Of a stretch of DNA of 64,000 nucleotides, positions 1 through 9,191 are shown one piece after another. The notes beneath the pieces were generated by a model that was not told where the DNA came from, did not search any database, and was given only the letters and a program-made list of their open reading frames with translations. The translations under genes were made by a program, and so were the position numbers. Source of the DNA: Hymenobacter psychrotolerans DSM 18569 (GTDB taxonomy: Bacteria; Bacteroidota; Bacteroidia; Cytophagales; Hymenobacteraceae); NCBI RefSeq assembly GCF_900142395.1, contig NZ_FRAS01000019.1, forward strand, positions 17,021 to 81,020, read 5' to 3'. Position 1 is the stretch's first letter. Each line of letters opens with the position of its first letter.

Positions 1-1138
1 ACGAGAAGGTGCGGCCCTGCAGCATCTTGTCGTCGGAGAAGTCGAGGCCATCTACCAATACACCCGTCCCGAAAGCAGCCTGCTCTACCTCAGCAAAGTA
101 GTTTTCGGGGTTTTTGTTGAGCGTCATTTTGCCCACGGGCAGGAACGGGAACTGGTCTTCGGGCCAGATCTTGGTGTCATCGAGCGGGTCGAAGTCGAGC
201 TCAGGATGCTCGTCGTCGCTCATAATCTGCACGCACAGCTCCCACTGCGGGAAGTCGCCCTTTTCGATGTGCTCAAACAGGTCTTGGGTGGCGTGGTTGA
301 AGTTTTTGGCCTGAATGGCTTCGGCTTCCTGCGCGGTCAGGTTTTTAATTCCCTGCAGCGGCTCCCAGTGGTATTTCACCAGCACGGCTTCGCCTTTAGC
401 ATTCACCCATTTGTAGGTGTTCACGCCTGAGCCCTGCATCTGGCGGTAGTTGGCCGGAATGCCCCAGGGCGAAAACAGGAAGCTCACCATATGCATGGCT
501 TCCGGCGTGTTCGAGATGAAGTCGAAAATCCGCTCCCCGGTCTGGCGGTTGTGCACCGGATCAGGCTTCTGCGAGTGAATCAGGTCCGGGAACTTCATGG
601 CATCCCGGATAAAGAACACCTTCAGGTTGTTGCCTACCAGGTCCCAGTTGCCGTCTTCGGTGTAGAATTTTACCGCGAAGCCGCGCGGGTCGCGCAGGGT
701 TTCGGGCGAGTGGCCGCCGTGGCCCACCGTGCTGAAGCGCACGAATACCGGCGTCTGCTTACCGGCCGTGTTAAACAGCTTGGCACGGGTGTATTTCTCA
801 ATTGGCTCGTCGCCTACTTTGCCGTAAGCTTCGAATACGCCATGTGCGCCGGCACCCCGGGCGTGTACCACACGCTCCGGCACCCGCTCCCGGTCGAAGT
901 GGCTGATTTTTTCCAGAAACTGATAGTTCTCCAGCGTTGCTGGTCCGCGGTTGCCTACGGTGCGCAGATTCTGGTTGTTGGTGAGCGGGTGGCCCTGGCG
1001 GGTAGTCAGGGTCTGGGCGTTTTCGCCGTCAGCAGTGCGCTGGTCGTGCGAAGTGCCGGCGCCGGTTACGGCCGTACCGGTGCCGTTGCCACCAGTCTGG
1101 CCAGCAGCATGTTGGGGAGAATCCGGAGTTGGAGTCAT
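1..1138 (-). CDS. Catalase, monofunctional haem type (3' end outside window)
   Basis: Breaks down hydrogen peroxide to water and oxygen in the cytoplasm. The first 379 residues are present; the rest lies beyond base 1. The catalase core is clear: the distal His is H92 in [11 protein letters not shown], the catalytic Asn is N170 in GNWDLVGNN, followed by [17 protein letters not shown]. The reading frame stops at LQGRTFS, just before the expected haem-ligand Tyr, so that residue cannot be checked. The N-terminus has about 50 Gly/Thr-rich residues before the core. Small-subunit and large-subunit (KatE/HPII) catalases differ mainly at the C-terminus, which is missing, so no subclass is given. It is divergent from the MFS gene. 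No phylum-type -7 element was seen upstream of its ATG. Confidence 0.95.
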   Translation of the reverse strand, partial: MTPTPDSPQHAAGQTGGNGTGTAVTGAGTSHDQRTADGENAQTLTTRQGHPLTNNQNLRTVGNRGPATLENYQFLEKISHFDRERVPERVVHARGAGAHGVFEAYGKVGDEPIEKYTRAKLFNTAGKQTPVFVRFSTVGHGGHSPETLRDPRGFAVKFYTEDGNWDLVGNNLKVFFIRDAMKFPDLIHSQKPDPVHNRQTGERIFDFISNTPEAMHMVSFLFSPWGIPANYRQMQGSGVNTYKWVNAKGEAVLVKYHWEPLQGIKNLTAQEAEAIQAKNFNHATQDLFEHIEKGDFPQWELCVQIMSDDEHPELDFDPLDDTKIWPEDQFPFLPVGKMTLNKNPENYFAEVEQAAFGTGVLVDGLDFSDDKMLQGRTFS

Positions 1139-1325
1139 GGCAGTGAGTTAAAAAAGCGTGATGAGTATAATACAGCCGAGTAGTGCTGATGTTTGGCTAG
1201 ATAAGAATAATTCTCCGAAAGAAAGAGCCTGCCGCCTCAAAAAAATCCTGGCATTCCGCCCGGCCCTGCAGTTCTACAGCCAAGTTTGCGCTCAGTTTTC
1301 GAAGGCCACAACCTCCCTGATGGTG

Positions 1326-1333
1326 TACCTTTG
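1326..1333 (+). promoter_or_regulatory. Bacteroidota -7 promoter element for the MFS gene
   Basis: TACCTTTG matches TAnnTTTG exactly and ends 6 bases before the ATG at 1340, so the transcript would be leaderless or nearly so. No good TTTG lies 19 bases upstream; the nearest T-rich stretch (1296-1300) is too far away. Confidence 0.5.
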
Positions 1334-1339
1334 CGGTCC

Positions 1340-2533
1340 ATGCCCGCTACCTCTGCTCCCCGTACCTACAGCGCCGGCTTCTGGCTGATGTGCCTGTCGT
1401 CGTTCTTCTTTTTCATGAGCTTCAACATGCTGCTGCCCGAGCTGCCCGCGTACCTCACGCGGCTGGGCGGCGGCGAATACAAGGGCTTTATTATTGCGCT
1501 GTTTACTCTCACGGCGGGCATTTCGCGGCCCTTCAGCGGCAAGCTGGCCGATACCGTCGGGCGGATTCCGGTGATGGTATTCGGGTCGTTGGTGTGTTTT
1601 ATCTGCGGCTTTTTCTACCCCTGGACTACCACCGTGGCGGGCTTTCTGGCGCTACGGCTGCTACACGGCTTCAGCACCGGCTTCAAGCCTACCGGCACGG
1701 CCGCCTTCATTGCCGACATCATTCCGCTGGAGCGCCGCGGCGAGGCGATGGGGCTGCTCGGGGTTGCCGGTTCGCTGGGTATGGCTGCCGGGCCGGCCGT
1801 GGGGCCGCTTATTACGGCTGCTACGTCGCTCAACACGTTGTTTTACTGCTCATCGGGGCTGGCGCTGCTGAGCCTGGCAGTGCAGGGTACCATGACCGAA
1901 ACCCTGCCCCAGGCGCAACGCCAGAAGTTCAGCTGGAGCCTGCTGCGCCTCAACTGGGGCGAAATTCTGGAGCCGCAGGTAATGGCCCCGGCCCTCGTGA
2001 CGCTGCTGTGCCTGTTTCCGTTTGGCGCCATCCTGACCGTGGTGCCCGACCAGAGCGAGGCCCTGGGCCTGGCCGACCACAGCAAAGGCCTGTTCTACAC
2101 CTGCTACACGCTGGCCTCGCTGGTGGTGCGCCTGCTGGCCGGCCGCGCCTCCGACACCTACGGGCGCGTGCCGGTGCTGCGCTGGTCTACGGCCCTGATG
2201 GTGGTGGCGCTAGCCATTCTGATGCTGGCCGACAACTCGGTGCCGCTGTTCTTGGGGTCAGCGGTGCTGTTCGGGCTGGCAACGGGCCTCAACTCCCCCA
2301 CCCTCTACGCCTGGACCATCGACCTGAGCCACCCCGAGCGGCGCGGGCGAGCCGTGGCCACCATGTACATAGCGCTGGAAGCCGGCATTGGGCTGGGGGC
2401 ATTGCTGGGCGGCTGGCTTTTCAGCAACCAGGTGGCGCGCCTGCCCTACGTGCACGGCCTGAGCATGGCCCTTACGCTGGTGGCGCTGGTGTATCTGCTG
2501 GTAGGCGTGCGGGCAAAGCAGCCGGTAGCCTAG
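1340..2533 (+). CDS. MFS transporter, 12-helix
   Basis: A 397-residue inner-membrane carrier of the major facilitator superfamily. Hydrophobic segments run through the whole protein. The loop between helices 2 and 3 carries motif A as GKLADTVGRIPV (about residues 60-71), and a related GRASDTYGRVPV recurs in the second half, as expected from the internal duplication of the fold. The ATG at 1340 is chosen over the upstream ATG at 1286 because a promoter -7 element (1326-1333) lies between them and the extra 18 residues are not MFS-like. The substrate cannot be told from sequence; drug or metabolite efflux is possible. It is a single gene, divergent from the catalase. Confidence 0.9.
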   Translation: MPATSAPRTYSAGFWLMCLSSFFFFMSFNMLLPELPAYLTRLGGGEYKGFIIALFTLTAGISRPFSGKLADTVGRIPVMVFGSLVCFICGFFYPWTTTVAGFLALRLLHGFSTGFKPTGTAAFIADIIPLERRGEAMGLLGVAGSLGMAAGPAVGPLITAATSLNTLFYCSSGLALLSLAVQGTMTETLPQAQRQKFSWSLLRLNWGEILEPQVMAPALVTLLCLFPFGAILTVVPDQSEALGLADHSKGLFYTCYTLASLVVRLLAGRASDTYGRVPVLRWSTALMVVALAILMLADNSVPLFLGSAVLFGLATGLNSPTLYAWTIDLSHPERRGRAVATMYIALEAGIGLGALLGGWLFSNQVARLPYVHGLSMALTLVALVYLLVGVRAKQPVA

Positions 2534-2679
2534 CTACGCGGCAGCATACCTCAGCGTATAGTTAGTCAGAATACTGCCCGGCAGATTTGGCCGCCCCGCT
2601 GCTTTGCCCCAACTTTAGGCTTGCCACTATATAGTAAAGCCGGTCCGACCAGGGCTGCGACATATTCAACCGGTGTATT

Positions 2680-4704
2680 ATGAAAGGAATTCGTCTACAA
2701 CTATCGTTGCTGGGCCTCTGTCTGCTGTTGGCCTGTGCAGCCCTGGCGCAGAAGGCACCGGCATTGCCCATCCGGTTTGGCTCCGTGGTACCCGCTGATT
2801 TCTTTGGGATGCCGACTGCCACTGATACGGCAGCCTCCGTGGCCGAGTACCTGTGTGACTATGGCACCACCAAAATTGTAGGTGGCAGTGCCCAGTTTCA
2901 GGCGGTATTCGAGCGTACTACCCGGCTCCGGATTCACCGCAAGGCTGGCTACCGGTATGCTACCGTGAAAGTTCCGCTCTACACCAGCAACGGCCGATAT
3001 GAGCGGTTCAGCAACCTGAAGGGCTACACGTATAACTTACAGGACGGCCGTATTTCACAGGCAAAACTCAACTCCGAAGATTTGTATCGGGAACAGCTTG
3101 ACAAAGACCACATTCAGGTTTCGTTTACGATGCCGGACGTACGGGAAGGCTCCATCCTGGAATTCACGTACACCATTACGTCGGACTTTATCTTTAATCT
3201 TCAGGACTGGCAGTTTGAGCATAGCATACCGGTGCGCTGGAGCGAATACCGGGTAACTCTGCCTCAGTTCTACGCCTACAAAACCATCATCCGCGGCCAT
3301 CTGCCTTTTGCCGTGAAAGAAGAGCTGACTGTGCCCTACAGCACTATGGTGTCGGCTTCCACGGGTGCTTATGCCACGCCACAGCAAGAGCGGATATCAG
3401 CGCTGGCGCTGCAGTTGCGCTGGGCTATGAAGGATGTGCCGGCCTTCCGCGCCGAACCGTTCCTGACGACGCCGCACGACTATATGCGCAGTGTGCACTT
3501 TGAGCTGGCTGGTACCAACTTCAGTGGCCGCAACTACGAGGATCTTACCGGCAAATGGCCTACCCTCTGGAAAATGCTGGAGGAAGACAATGAGTTCGGC
3601 AAAGCCCTTTCCAGCCCCGCTCCGCTGGCAGCCGAGGCCGCTGCCTTGCGCCTGAAATATCCGGAACAGAAAGCCCGGGCGGCGGCCGTGCTGGCGCTGG
3701 TGCAAAGCGCCGCGCAGTACAATAACCACGCCGCCCTGTTTGCCTCACAGCCTCTGCGCCGCACGGTGGAGCGGCGGCTCGGCAATGCCGCCGACATCAA
3801 CCTACTGCTGGTACAGACGCTGCGTGCAGCCGGTCTGCCGGCCACGCCTTTGCTGCTCAGCACCCGCAGCCACGGCCAGATGCAGACGCTGGTGCCCGCT
3901 ATTTCGCAATTCAACTATGTAGCGGCCCACATACTGCTGCCCGACAACACCGATTTGCTGCTGGATGCCACCGAACCAGAACTGCCTGCCGGAATGCTCC
4001 CGGAGCGTTGCCTGAACGGGCAGGCGCTACTGGCAGATGCGGCGGGACGCTGGCTGACAATCAGGCCCGCGGCGCGCCATACCGAGCTACGCACGGCCCG
4101 GCTGCGCCTTACGGAGCACGGCAGTCTGGAGGGGAGCTTGAAACTGGAGTACGCCGGCTACGCGGGTCTGGCCGCCCGCCGTCAGATACGGCAGGGCTCC
4201 AGCAGCGACTATCTTGCTGGTCTGCAGCGGCAATGGCCTGACTGGGACGCTTCCAAGCCCCACTTGCTCCTACCCGACTCCATACAGCACCCAGTGGCAG
4301 TTGAGCTGGCGCTTCATATGCCCAGCAGCACTACGCAGGCCAGCCAGCTTTATCTGGCACTACTTAGTTCGCTGGGGACTATTCCATATACGTTCCGTCC
4401 TGAAGTCCGCTCTTATCCCGTCAACCTGGGTATGCCCCACGAGTACGTTTCGCTGGTTACACTCACGCTGCCGAAGGGAACCACAGTGCAGGAAATGCCC
4501 GCCAGCCTGTCGCTGATGCTGCCCGAAGGTAGCGGCCGTTTTCAATACTCTGTTTCGCAGCCTACTCCTGAAACTGTGCAGATGATGGCCCGGATGCAAC
4601 TCAACAAAGCCGAATATAGCCCGGCTGAGTATGCGGCTCTGCGTGAGCTGCATCAGCGGGCCGCAGCCAAGTGCGCCGAAATGCTGGTGCTAAGCCGAAA
4701 ATAG
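2680..4704 (+). CDS. Secreted DUF3857 / transglutaminase-like protein, catalytic Cys absent
   Basis: A 674-residue exported protein. Signal peptide at residues 1-23 (hydrophobic core, cleavage near ALAQ). Then a DUF3857 region, including FTMPDVREGSILEFTYTITS and FNLQDWQFEHSIPVRWSEYR, then a transglutaminase-like fold around residues 310-430. Where active relatives read GDCK..LL and FNHVV, this one has GNAADINLLLVQ and FNYVAAH, so the Cys is replaced and the His is displaced. It is probably a non-enzymatic or binding member of the fold. It is the first of three tandem paralogues and closely resembles the next one. No function is known to me for this subfamily; a periplasmic or outer-membrane role is inferred from the signal peptide. 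Confidence 0.85.
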   Translation: MKGIRLQLSLLGLCLLLACAALAQKAPALPIRFGSVVPADFFGMPTATDTAASVAEYLCDYGTTKIVGGSAQFQAVFERTTRLRIHRKAGYRYATVKVPLYTSNGRYERFSNLKGYTYNLQDGRISQAKLNSEDLYREQLDKDHIQVSFTMPDVREGSILEFTYTITSDFIFNLQDWQFEHSIPVRWSEYRVTLPQFYAYKTIIRGHLPFAVKEELTVPYSTMVSASTGAYATPQQERISALALQLRWAMKDVPAFRAEPFLTTPHDYMRSVHFELAGTNFSGRNYEDLTGKWPTLWKMLEEDNEFGKALSSPAPLAAEAAALRLKYPEQKARAAAVLALVQSAAQYNNHAALFASQPLRRTVERRLGNAADINLLLVQTLRAAGLPATPLLLSTRSHGQMQTLVPAISQFNYVAAHILLPDNTDLLLDATEPELPAGMLPERCLNGQALLADAAGRWLTIRPAARHTELRTARLRLTEHGSLEGSLKLEYAGYAGLAARRQIRQGSSSDYLAGLQRQWPDWDASKPHLLLPDSIQHPVAVELALHMPSSTTQASQLYLALLSSLGTIPYTFRPEVRSYPVNLGMPHEYVSLVTLTLPKGTTVQEMPASLSLMLPEGSGRFQYSVSQPTPETVQMMARMQLNKAEYSPAEYAALRELHQRAAAKCAEMLVLSRK

Positions 4705-4880
4705 CCTTTCTTCACTTTTTCTTCATACTTACGCTGGTCGATATAGGAAAAGTGCTGACCTTTATACTTCCGTAACTCTGCCAGTGCTGTATCCGGCACA
4801 TTTTACTATCCTGCTATCTTCTTTTCCCGGCTTCTGGCAGGGACAAGTCGCTCTTCAGCTGACTTTTTCACTTCTTTTTT

Positions 4881-6938
4881 ATGACAACAGCTTTACTCCG
4901 CCCGCTGGCGCTGCTAGCGGTGTTGGCGGGCTCTGGTGCCACTACGGCCCTTGCCCAAACTGATCCTATCAAATTCGGCAAGCCGGAAATGAAGGACTTC
5001 GAGGCCAAAAACTTCGTGGCCGACAGCACGGCCGAAGCGGTGGTGCTCTGCGACTATGGCCGCTCCCGCTTCGAGTATATTGAGGGAGACTTCCGCGTCG
5101 TGTTTGACCGGATTACCCGCATCAAAATTCTTAAGAAGTCGGGCTACGACTGGGCCACTGTGAAGGTGCCGCTCTACCATAGCGCCGGGCGCGAGGAAAA
5201 GCTCGTCAACCTGCGCGGCTACACCTACAATCTGGTCAACAACCAGATTGCCAAGGAGAAATTCGACGATGCTGGCGTTTTCAAGGAAGAAGCCAACAGC
5301 AACGTAACCTTGCGCAAGTTTACGTTGCCCAACGTGCGCGAAGGCGCCGTAATCGAGTACGCCTACACGGTGATGTCGGACTTCACCTTCAACTTCCAGG
5401 ACTGGCAGTTTCAGGAATCTATTCCGGTGCGCTGGAGTGAGTACCGGACCTCCATGCCCACGTATTTCGACTACAAAATCATGATGCAGGGCTACGTTCC
5501 GCTGGCTGTGTCCGAGCATGGCGAAGGCTCTATGCAGGCCACCGTGCGGCAGTCGGGTGGCTACACGGGCGGCGGCTTTGATACGCAGCGCGTTTCCGGA
5601 TCGGCATCAACGGCAGTAATACCGGTGAAAACCCACCGCTGGGCTGCCAAAGACGTACCCGCTTTCCGGACCGAGCCGTTTATGACTTCTGTGCGCGACT
5701 ATGTGTCGCGCATCGACTTCGAGCTGGCCGGCGTGCATTGGGAAGGCCAGCCCTACCGGGCTGTGGCTGACACCTGGGATAAGATTAATAACGATCTGCT
5801 GGCCGATGAGAATTTCGGCATGCAGCTCAAGCGCGGTGGCTTTCTGAAAGAACAGCTGACGCCGCTGCTGGCCAAAATCACTGACCCGGCTGCCCGCGTA
5901 GCCGCCGTGCACGACCTGGTGCGCAAATCGGTGAAGTACAATGGGCGCGACCTGTACTACAGCACCGCCTCGCTGCGCAAAGCCTACGACCAGCACCGCG
6001 GCAACGCCGCCGACGTAAACCTGCTGCTGATTGCCGCTCTGCGCGAAGCCGGCTTTCAGGCCAATCCGGTGCTGCTCAGCACCCGCGACCATGGTCTTGT
6101 GAATCCTGACCTGATGCCCCTGCTCTCACGCTTCAATTACGTGGTAGCCCACGTGTCGCTGCCCGAAGGCAAGGAAATGCTGCTGGATGCCACCGAGGAG
6201 CTGGTGCCGTGCGGCATGCTGCCCACGCGCTGCCTCAACTCCATCGGGCGCCTCATCATGCCAGCCGCCGCCGATTCGCGCTGGATTAGCCTGGCCCCGC
6301 AGCAGCGCCTCACGGAGTACCAGCAGATTCATCTCACGCTGGACGATAAAGGCGGCTACACCGGCAAAATCCACTCGGAGCACGGTGGCTACGCAGGCCT
6401 GGCCCAGCGCGACCTGCTGCGCGAAAAAGGCGAGAAGAAGTTTGTAGAGGAAATGCTGCACGGCCGCGAAGGCTGGAACGTGAGCAAATACCAGTTTGCC
6501 CAGCGCGACGCCCTCGATAAGCCCTTGTCCTTCGACTACGAAATGAGCATGACCGCCGGCGACGCCCAGGCCGGCCTGTTGTATCTGCGCCCGCTGCAGC
6601 ATTTCGGGAACAGCAAAAACCCCTTCGTGCATGAGAACCGTCAGTTTCCGGTAGACTTCGGCTGCCCCGTGGACGAAACCCTGATGATGACCCTGACGCT
6701 GCCCGCCGGCTACGAAGTGGAAGAGCTGCCTAAAGCCGCTGCCGTTACGCTGCCCGACAATGGTGGCCGCTTCATGTATCAGGTGCAACCCGCTGCCAAC
6801 GGCACTCTGCAGCTGGTGAGCCGCCTGAGCCTGAGCCGGGCGGTGTACTCGGCCGAAGAATACGCCAACCTGCGCGAATTCTACCGCCTGGTGGTAGCCA
6901 AACAGGCCGAGCAGATTGTGTTGAAAAAGAAATCCTAA
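4881..6938 (+). CDS. Secreted DUF3857 / transglutaminase-like protein, second paralogue
   Basis: A 685-residue paralogue of the preceding gene with the same order: signal peptide (about residues 1-26, ending TTALAQ), DUF3857 (FTLPNVREGAVIEYAYTVMS; FQESIPVRWSEYR), then a transglutaminase-like region. The catalytic Cys is again missing (GNAADVNLLLIAALREAGF) and the His motif is FNYVVAH. Both copies share the rare signature NPVLLSTRDHG / TPLLLSTRSHG, which is absent from the active third gene. The 176-base gap upstream has no exact TAnnTTTG. The third gene starts 4 bases after its stop, so at least these two are one transcript. Recent tandem duplication of the first two genes is inferred from their length and motif match. 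Confidence 0.87.
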   Translation: MTTALLRPLALLAVLAGSGATTALAQTDPIKFGKPEMKDFEAKNFVADSTAEAVVLCDYGRSRFEYIEGDFRVVFDRITRIKILKKSGYDWATVKVPLYHSAGREEKLVNLRGYTYNLVNNQIAKEKFDDAGVFKEEANSNVTLRKFTLPNVREGAVIEYAYTVMSDFTFNFQDWQFQESIPVRWSEYRTSMPTYFDYKIMMQGYVPLAVSEHGEGSMQATVRQSGGYTGGGFDTQRVSGSASTAVIPVKTHRWAAKDVPAFRTEPFMTSVRDYVSRIDFELAGVHWEGQPYRAVADTWDKINNDLLADENFGMQLKRGGFLKEQLTPLLAKITDPAARVAAVHDLVRKSVKYNGRDLYYSTASLRKAYDQHRGNAADVNLLLIAALREAGFQANPVLLSTRDHGLVNPDLMPLLSRFNYVVAHVSLPEGKEMLLDATEELVPCGMLPTRCLNSIGRLIMPAAADSRWISLAPQQRLTEYQQIHLTLDDKGGYTGKIHSEHGGYAGLAQRDLLREKGEKKFVEEMLHGREGWNVSKYQFAQRDALDKPLSFDYEMSMTAGDAQAGLLYLRPLQHFGNSKNPFVHENRQFPVDFGCPVDETLMMTLTLPAGYEVEELPKAAAVTLPDNGGRFMYQVQPAANGTLQLVSRLSLSRAVYSAEEYANLREFYRLVVAKQAEQIVLKKKS

Positions 6939-6942
6939 ATCT

Positions 6943-8901
6943 GTGGTTTTCTACCTGAAGCACACCTGCCACGCCGCCCTGCTGGCGCTGGGCCTGCTGG
7001 CGGGCAGCCACGCGCTGGCAGGCGGCCCGCCCCCCAAATACCCGGTGGCCGATATTCCGGGCTCTTTGCGCGAAAACGCGCATGCCGTGGTGCGTCTCTC
7101 GGATGAAACCCTGCTGGTGAAATCGGCGGGACGCACCATCGAGACCGTGCGCCGCGCCATCACTATTCTGGATGAAGCCGGTGCACATCACGCTCAGGAG
7201 CTGGTGTATTATGATCAGCTGAGCTCGGTGAGCTACCTGCGCGGCAGCGCTTACGCGGCCGACGGCCGCCTGCTGCGCACCCTGAAAGCCTCCGAAATCG
7301 GGGACATTTCGCTTTCCGATGGCTTCAGCCTGGCCAGTGACGGCCGCGGCCGGGTGGCCGACCTGCGCCAGCCCGTGTACCCGTACACAGTAGAATTCGA
7401 GTACGAAGTCAACTCCACTAATACCCTCTTCTACTCTACCTGGCAGCCACAGGCGCAGGAACAGCTGTCCGTAGAGCAGGCCACTTTCCGGGTACTCACG
7501 CCCACTGAGCTGCCCCTGCGGTATCAGGAGCGCGACCTGCCGGCCGGTACCGCTGCCGCGCGCACTTCCGTTTCGGCGGCGCTGCAACGCTACGAGTGGC
7601 AAGTGCGCAACCTGGCCGCAGTAGAGCAAGAGCCCGACGGCCCCCCGGTGGGCGAGACAACACCGGTTGTATTCACCGCTCCCACCCAGTTTGAGGTGCA
7701 GGGCCACGTGGGCACGTTCACTACGTGGCAGGCGCTGGGGCTATGGAACTACCAGCTTAACGCAGGCCGCGACGAGCTGCCACCGGCCGTGCAGGAGAAA
7801 ATCCGGGCGCTGGTGCAGGGCGAAACCGATGAGCGGGCACGGATCCGGAAGGTATATGAGTGGCTGCAGGCGAATACCCGCTACATTTCGGTGCAGTTGG
7901 GCATTGGCGGCTGGCAGACGTACCCGGCTACCAGCGTGGCGGCCACCGGCTACGGCGACTGCAAAGCCCTGACCAACTACTGCCAGGCCTTGCTCAAGAC
8001 GGCCGGTATTACGGGCTACAGCGCCTTGGTGCGAGCCAACAAGGAAGATATCCGCACGGAATTTCCGAGCCAGCAATTCAACCACGTAGTGCTGTGTGTG
8101 CCGCTGCAGAAATCTGCCAAGCCGGACACTGTGTGGCTGGAATGCACGAACCAAACCAACCCGTTCGGCTACATGAGCAGCTTCACCGGCAACCGGCACG
8201 CGCTGCTTGTTACGCCGCAGGGTGGCCGCATGGTGCGCACGCCGCAATACACGGCCGCTGACAACCGCCGCGAGCGGCTGGCCGATGTGTACCTGGATGC
8301 GCAGGGCAGCGCCACCGCCACCATCCGGACCCGGCGCAGCGGCCTGGAGCAGGACGACTACGAGGGAATGGCTGGCTCCCGGAACCTGGCCGACCAGAAA
8401 AAGGCGCTGGCCGAACACCTGCCCCTGGCCAACTTCAGCATCAGCAAGCTGAGCTATACCCAGGACCGCCGAGCCGCAGTGCCGGTAATCACTGAAACGC
8501 TGGGGCTCACGCTGCCGGGCTGGGCTTCGGTGTCGGGTCGCAGAGCGTTTGTCACGCCCAATCTGCTCAGCCGCTGGCACGCGCTGCCCGCTACTGTGGG
8601 AGAGCGGCGCACGCCTATCTGGCTCGAAAATGCCTTCAGCTACGCCGATACGGTCCGTATTCATGTGCCGGCTGGCTTCAAACCCGAAAACCTGCCCGCT
8701 CCCGTACAGCTCAGCACCGCATTTGGAACATACTCCAGCCAGGTGCAGGCTCAGGCCGACGGAACACTGCTCTATGTCCGACGCCTGCTGATGCCGCGTA
8801 CCCGCTTTCCCCGTACCGAATATCCGGCGTACCAGGACTTTAGACGCCGTATCAGCGCGGCCGATAAAGCCCAGATAGTGCTACTGAAAACCGACGCCTA
8901 G
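6943..8901 (+). CDS. Secreted DUF3857 and transglutaminase-core protein, likely active
   Basis: A 652-residue exported protein beginning with GTG four bases after the previous stop; the spacing and a good signal peptide (residues 1-26, ending SHALAG) support this start. DUF3857 occupies roughly residues 50-250, and a transglutaminase core follows at about 285-420. Here the catalytic residues are present: Cys in GYGDCKALTNYCQALL, His in QQFNHVVLCVP, and the acidic third position in WLECTNQTNPFGY (Glu rather than the usual Asp, which I recall as common in this subfamily). It could act as a peptidase or cross-linking enzyme in the periplasm; the substrate is unknown. It is the only member of the trio that looks catalytically competent. 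A strong terminator follows. Confidence 0.87.
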   Translation: MVFYLKHTCHAALLALGLLAGSHALAGGPPPKYPVADIPGSLRENAHAVVRLSDETLLVKSAGRTIETVRRAITILDEAGAHHAQELVYYDQLSSVSYLRGSAYAADGRLLRTLKASEIGDISLSDGFSLASDGRGRVADLRQPVYPYTVEFEYEVNSTNTLFYSTWQPQAQEQLSVEQATFRVLTPTELPLRYQERDLPAGTAAARTSVSAALQRYEWQVRNLAAVEQEPDGPPVGETTPVVFTAPTQFEVQGHVGTFTTWQALGLWNYQLNAGRDELPPAVQEKIRALVQGETDERARIRKVYEWLQANTRYISVQLGIGGWQTYPATSVAATGYGDCKALTNYCQALLKTAGITGYSALVRANKEDIRTEFPSQQFNHVVLCVPLQKSAKPDTVWLECTNQTNPFGYMSSFTGNRHALLVTPQGGRMVRTPQYTAADNRRERLADVYLDAQGSATATIRTRRSGLEQDDYEGMAGSRNLADQKKALAEHLPLANFSISKLSYTQDRRAAVPVITETLGLTLPGWASVSGRRAFVTPNLLSRWHALPATVGERRTPIWLENAFSYADTVRIHVPAGFKPENLPAPVQLSTAFGTYSSQVQAQADGTLLYVRRLLMPRTRFPRTEYPAYQDFRRRISAADKAQIVLLKTDA

Positions 8902-8926
8902 GGTCCTTTTTATCCAATAGCAGACG

Positions 8927-8959
8927 GGCCCGCCGGACGTAGTTTCGGTGGGCCTTTTT
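8927..8959 (+). terminator. Rho-independent terminator after the DUF3857 cluster
   Basis: A 9-bp stem (8927-8935 with 8946-8954, one G-T pair), a 10-base loop, then five T. It ends the three-gene DUF3857 transcript. The rest of the gap to 9191 shows no gene. Confidence 0.85.
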
Positions 8960-9191
8960 GTTGCCAGAAGCCGCACCAGCAGGCAGTAATCGGCACTCAA
9001 CCTGAACCGCAATACGCTAAAAGTCAGTCAGTAGAACTCAATATATCTATAGGTTTATTCTGCAGCAACGAAGGCCGGCTGGCGCTGCATATTTTAAAAT
9101 CGGCCCTTCGCAAGCGCTAAGCCAATGGTAAAAAGCACTACCTTAGGCCTTCCTAGTTTTCCTAGAATTTTTCATTCTCCAACCCCCATTT

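Noticed and set aside
1390..2565. 391-codon frame overlapping the MFS gene on the same strand
   Set aside because: It gives an Arg/Ala/Gly/His-rich sequence with no membrane pattern, while the other frame is a clear MFS protein.
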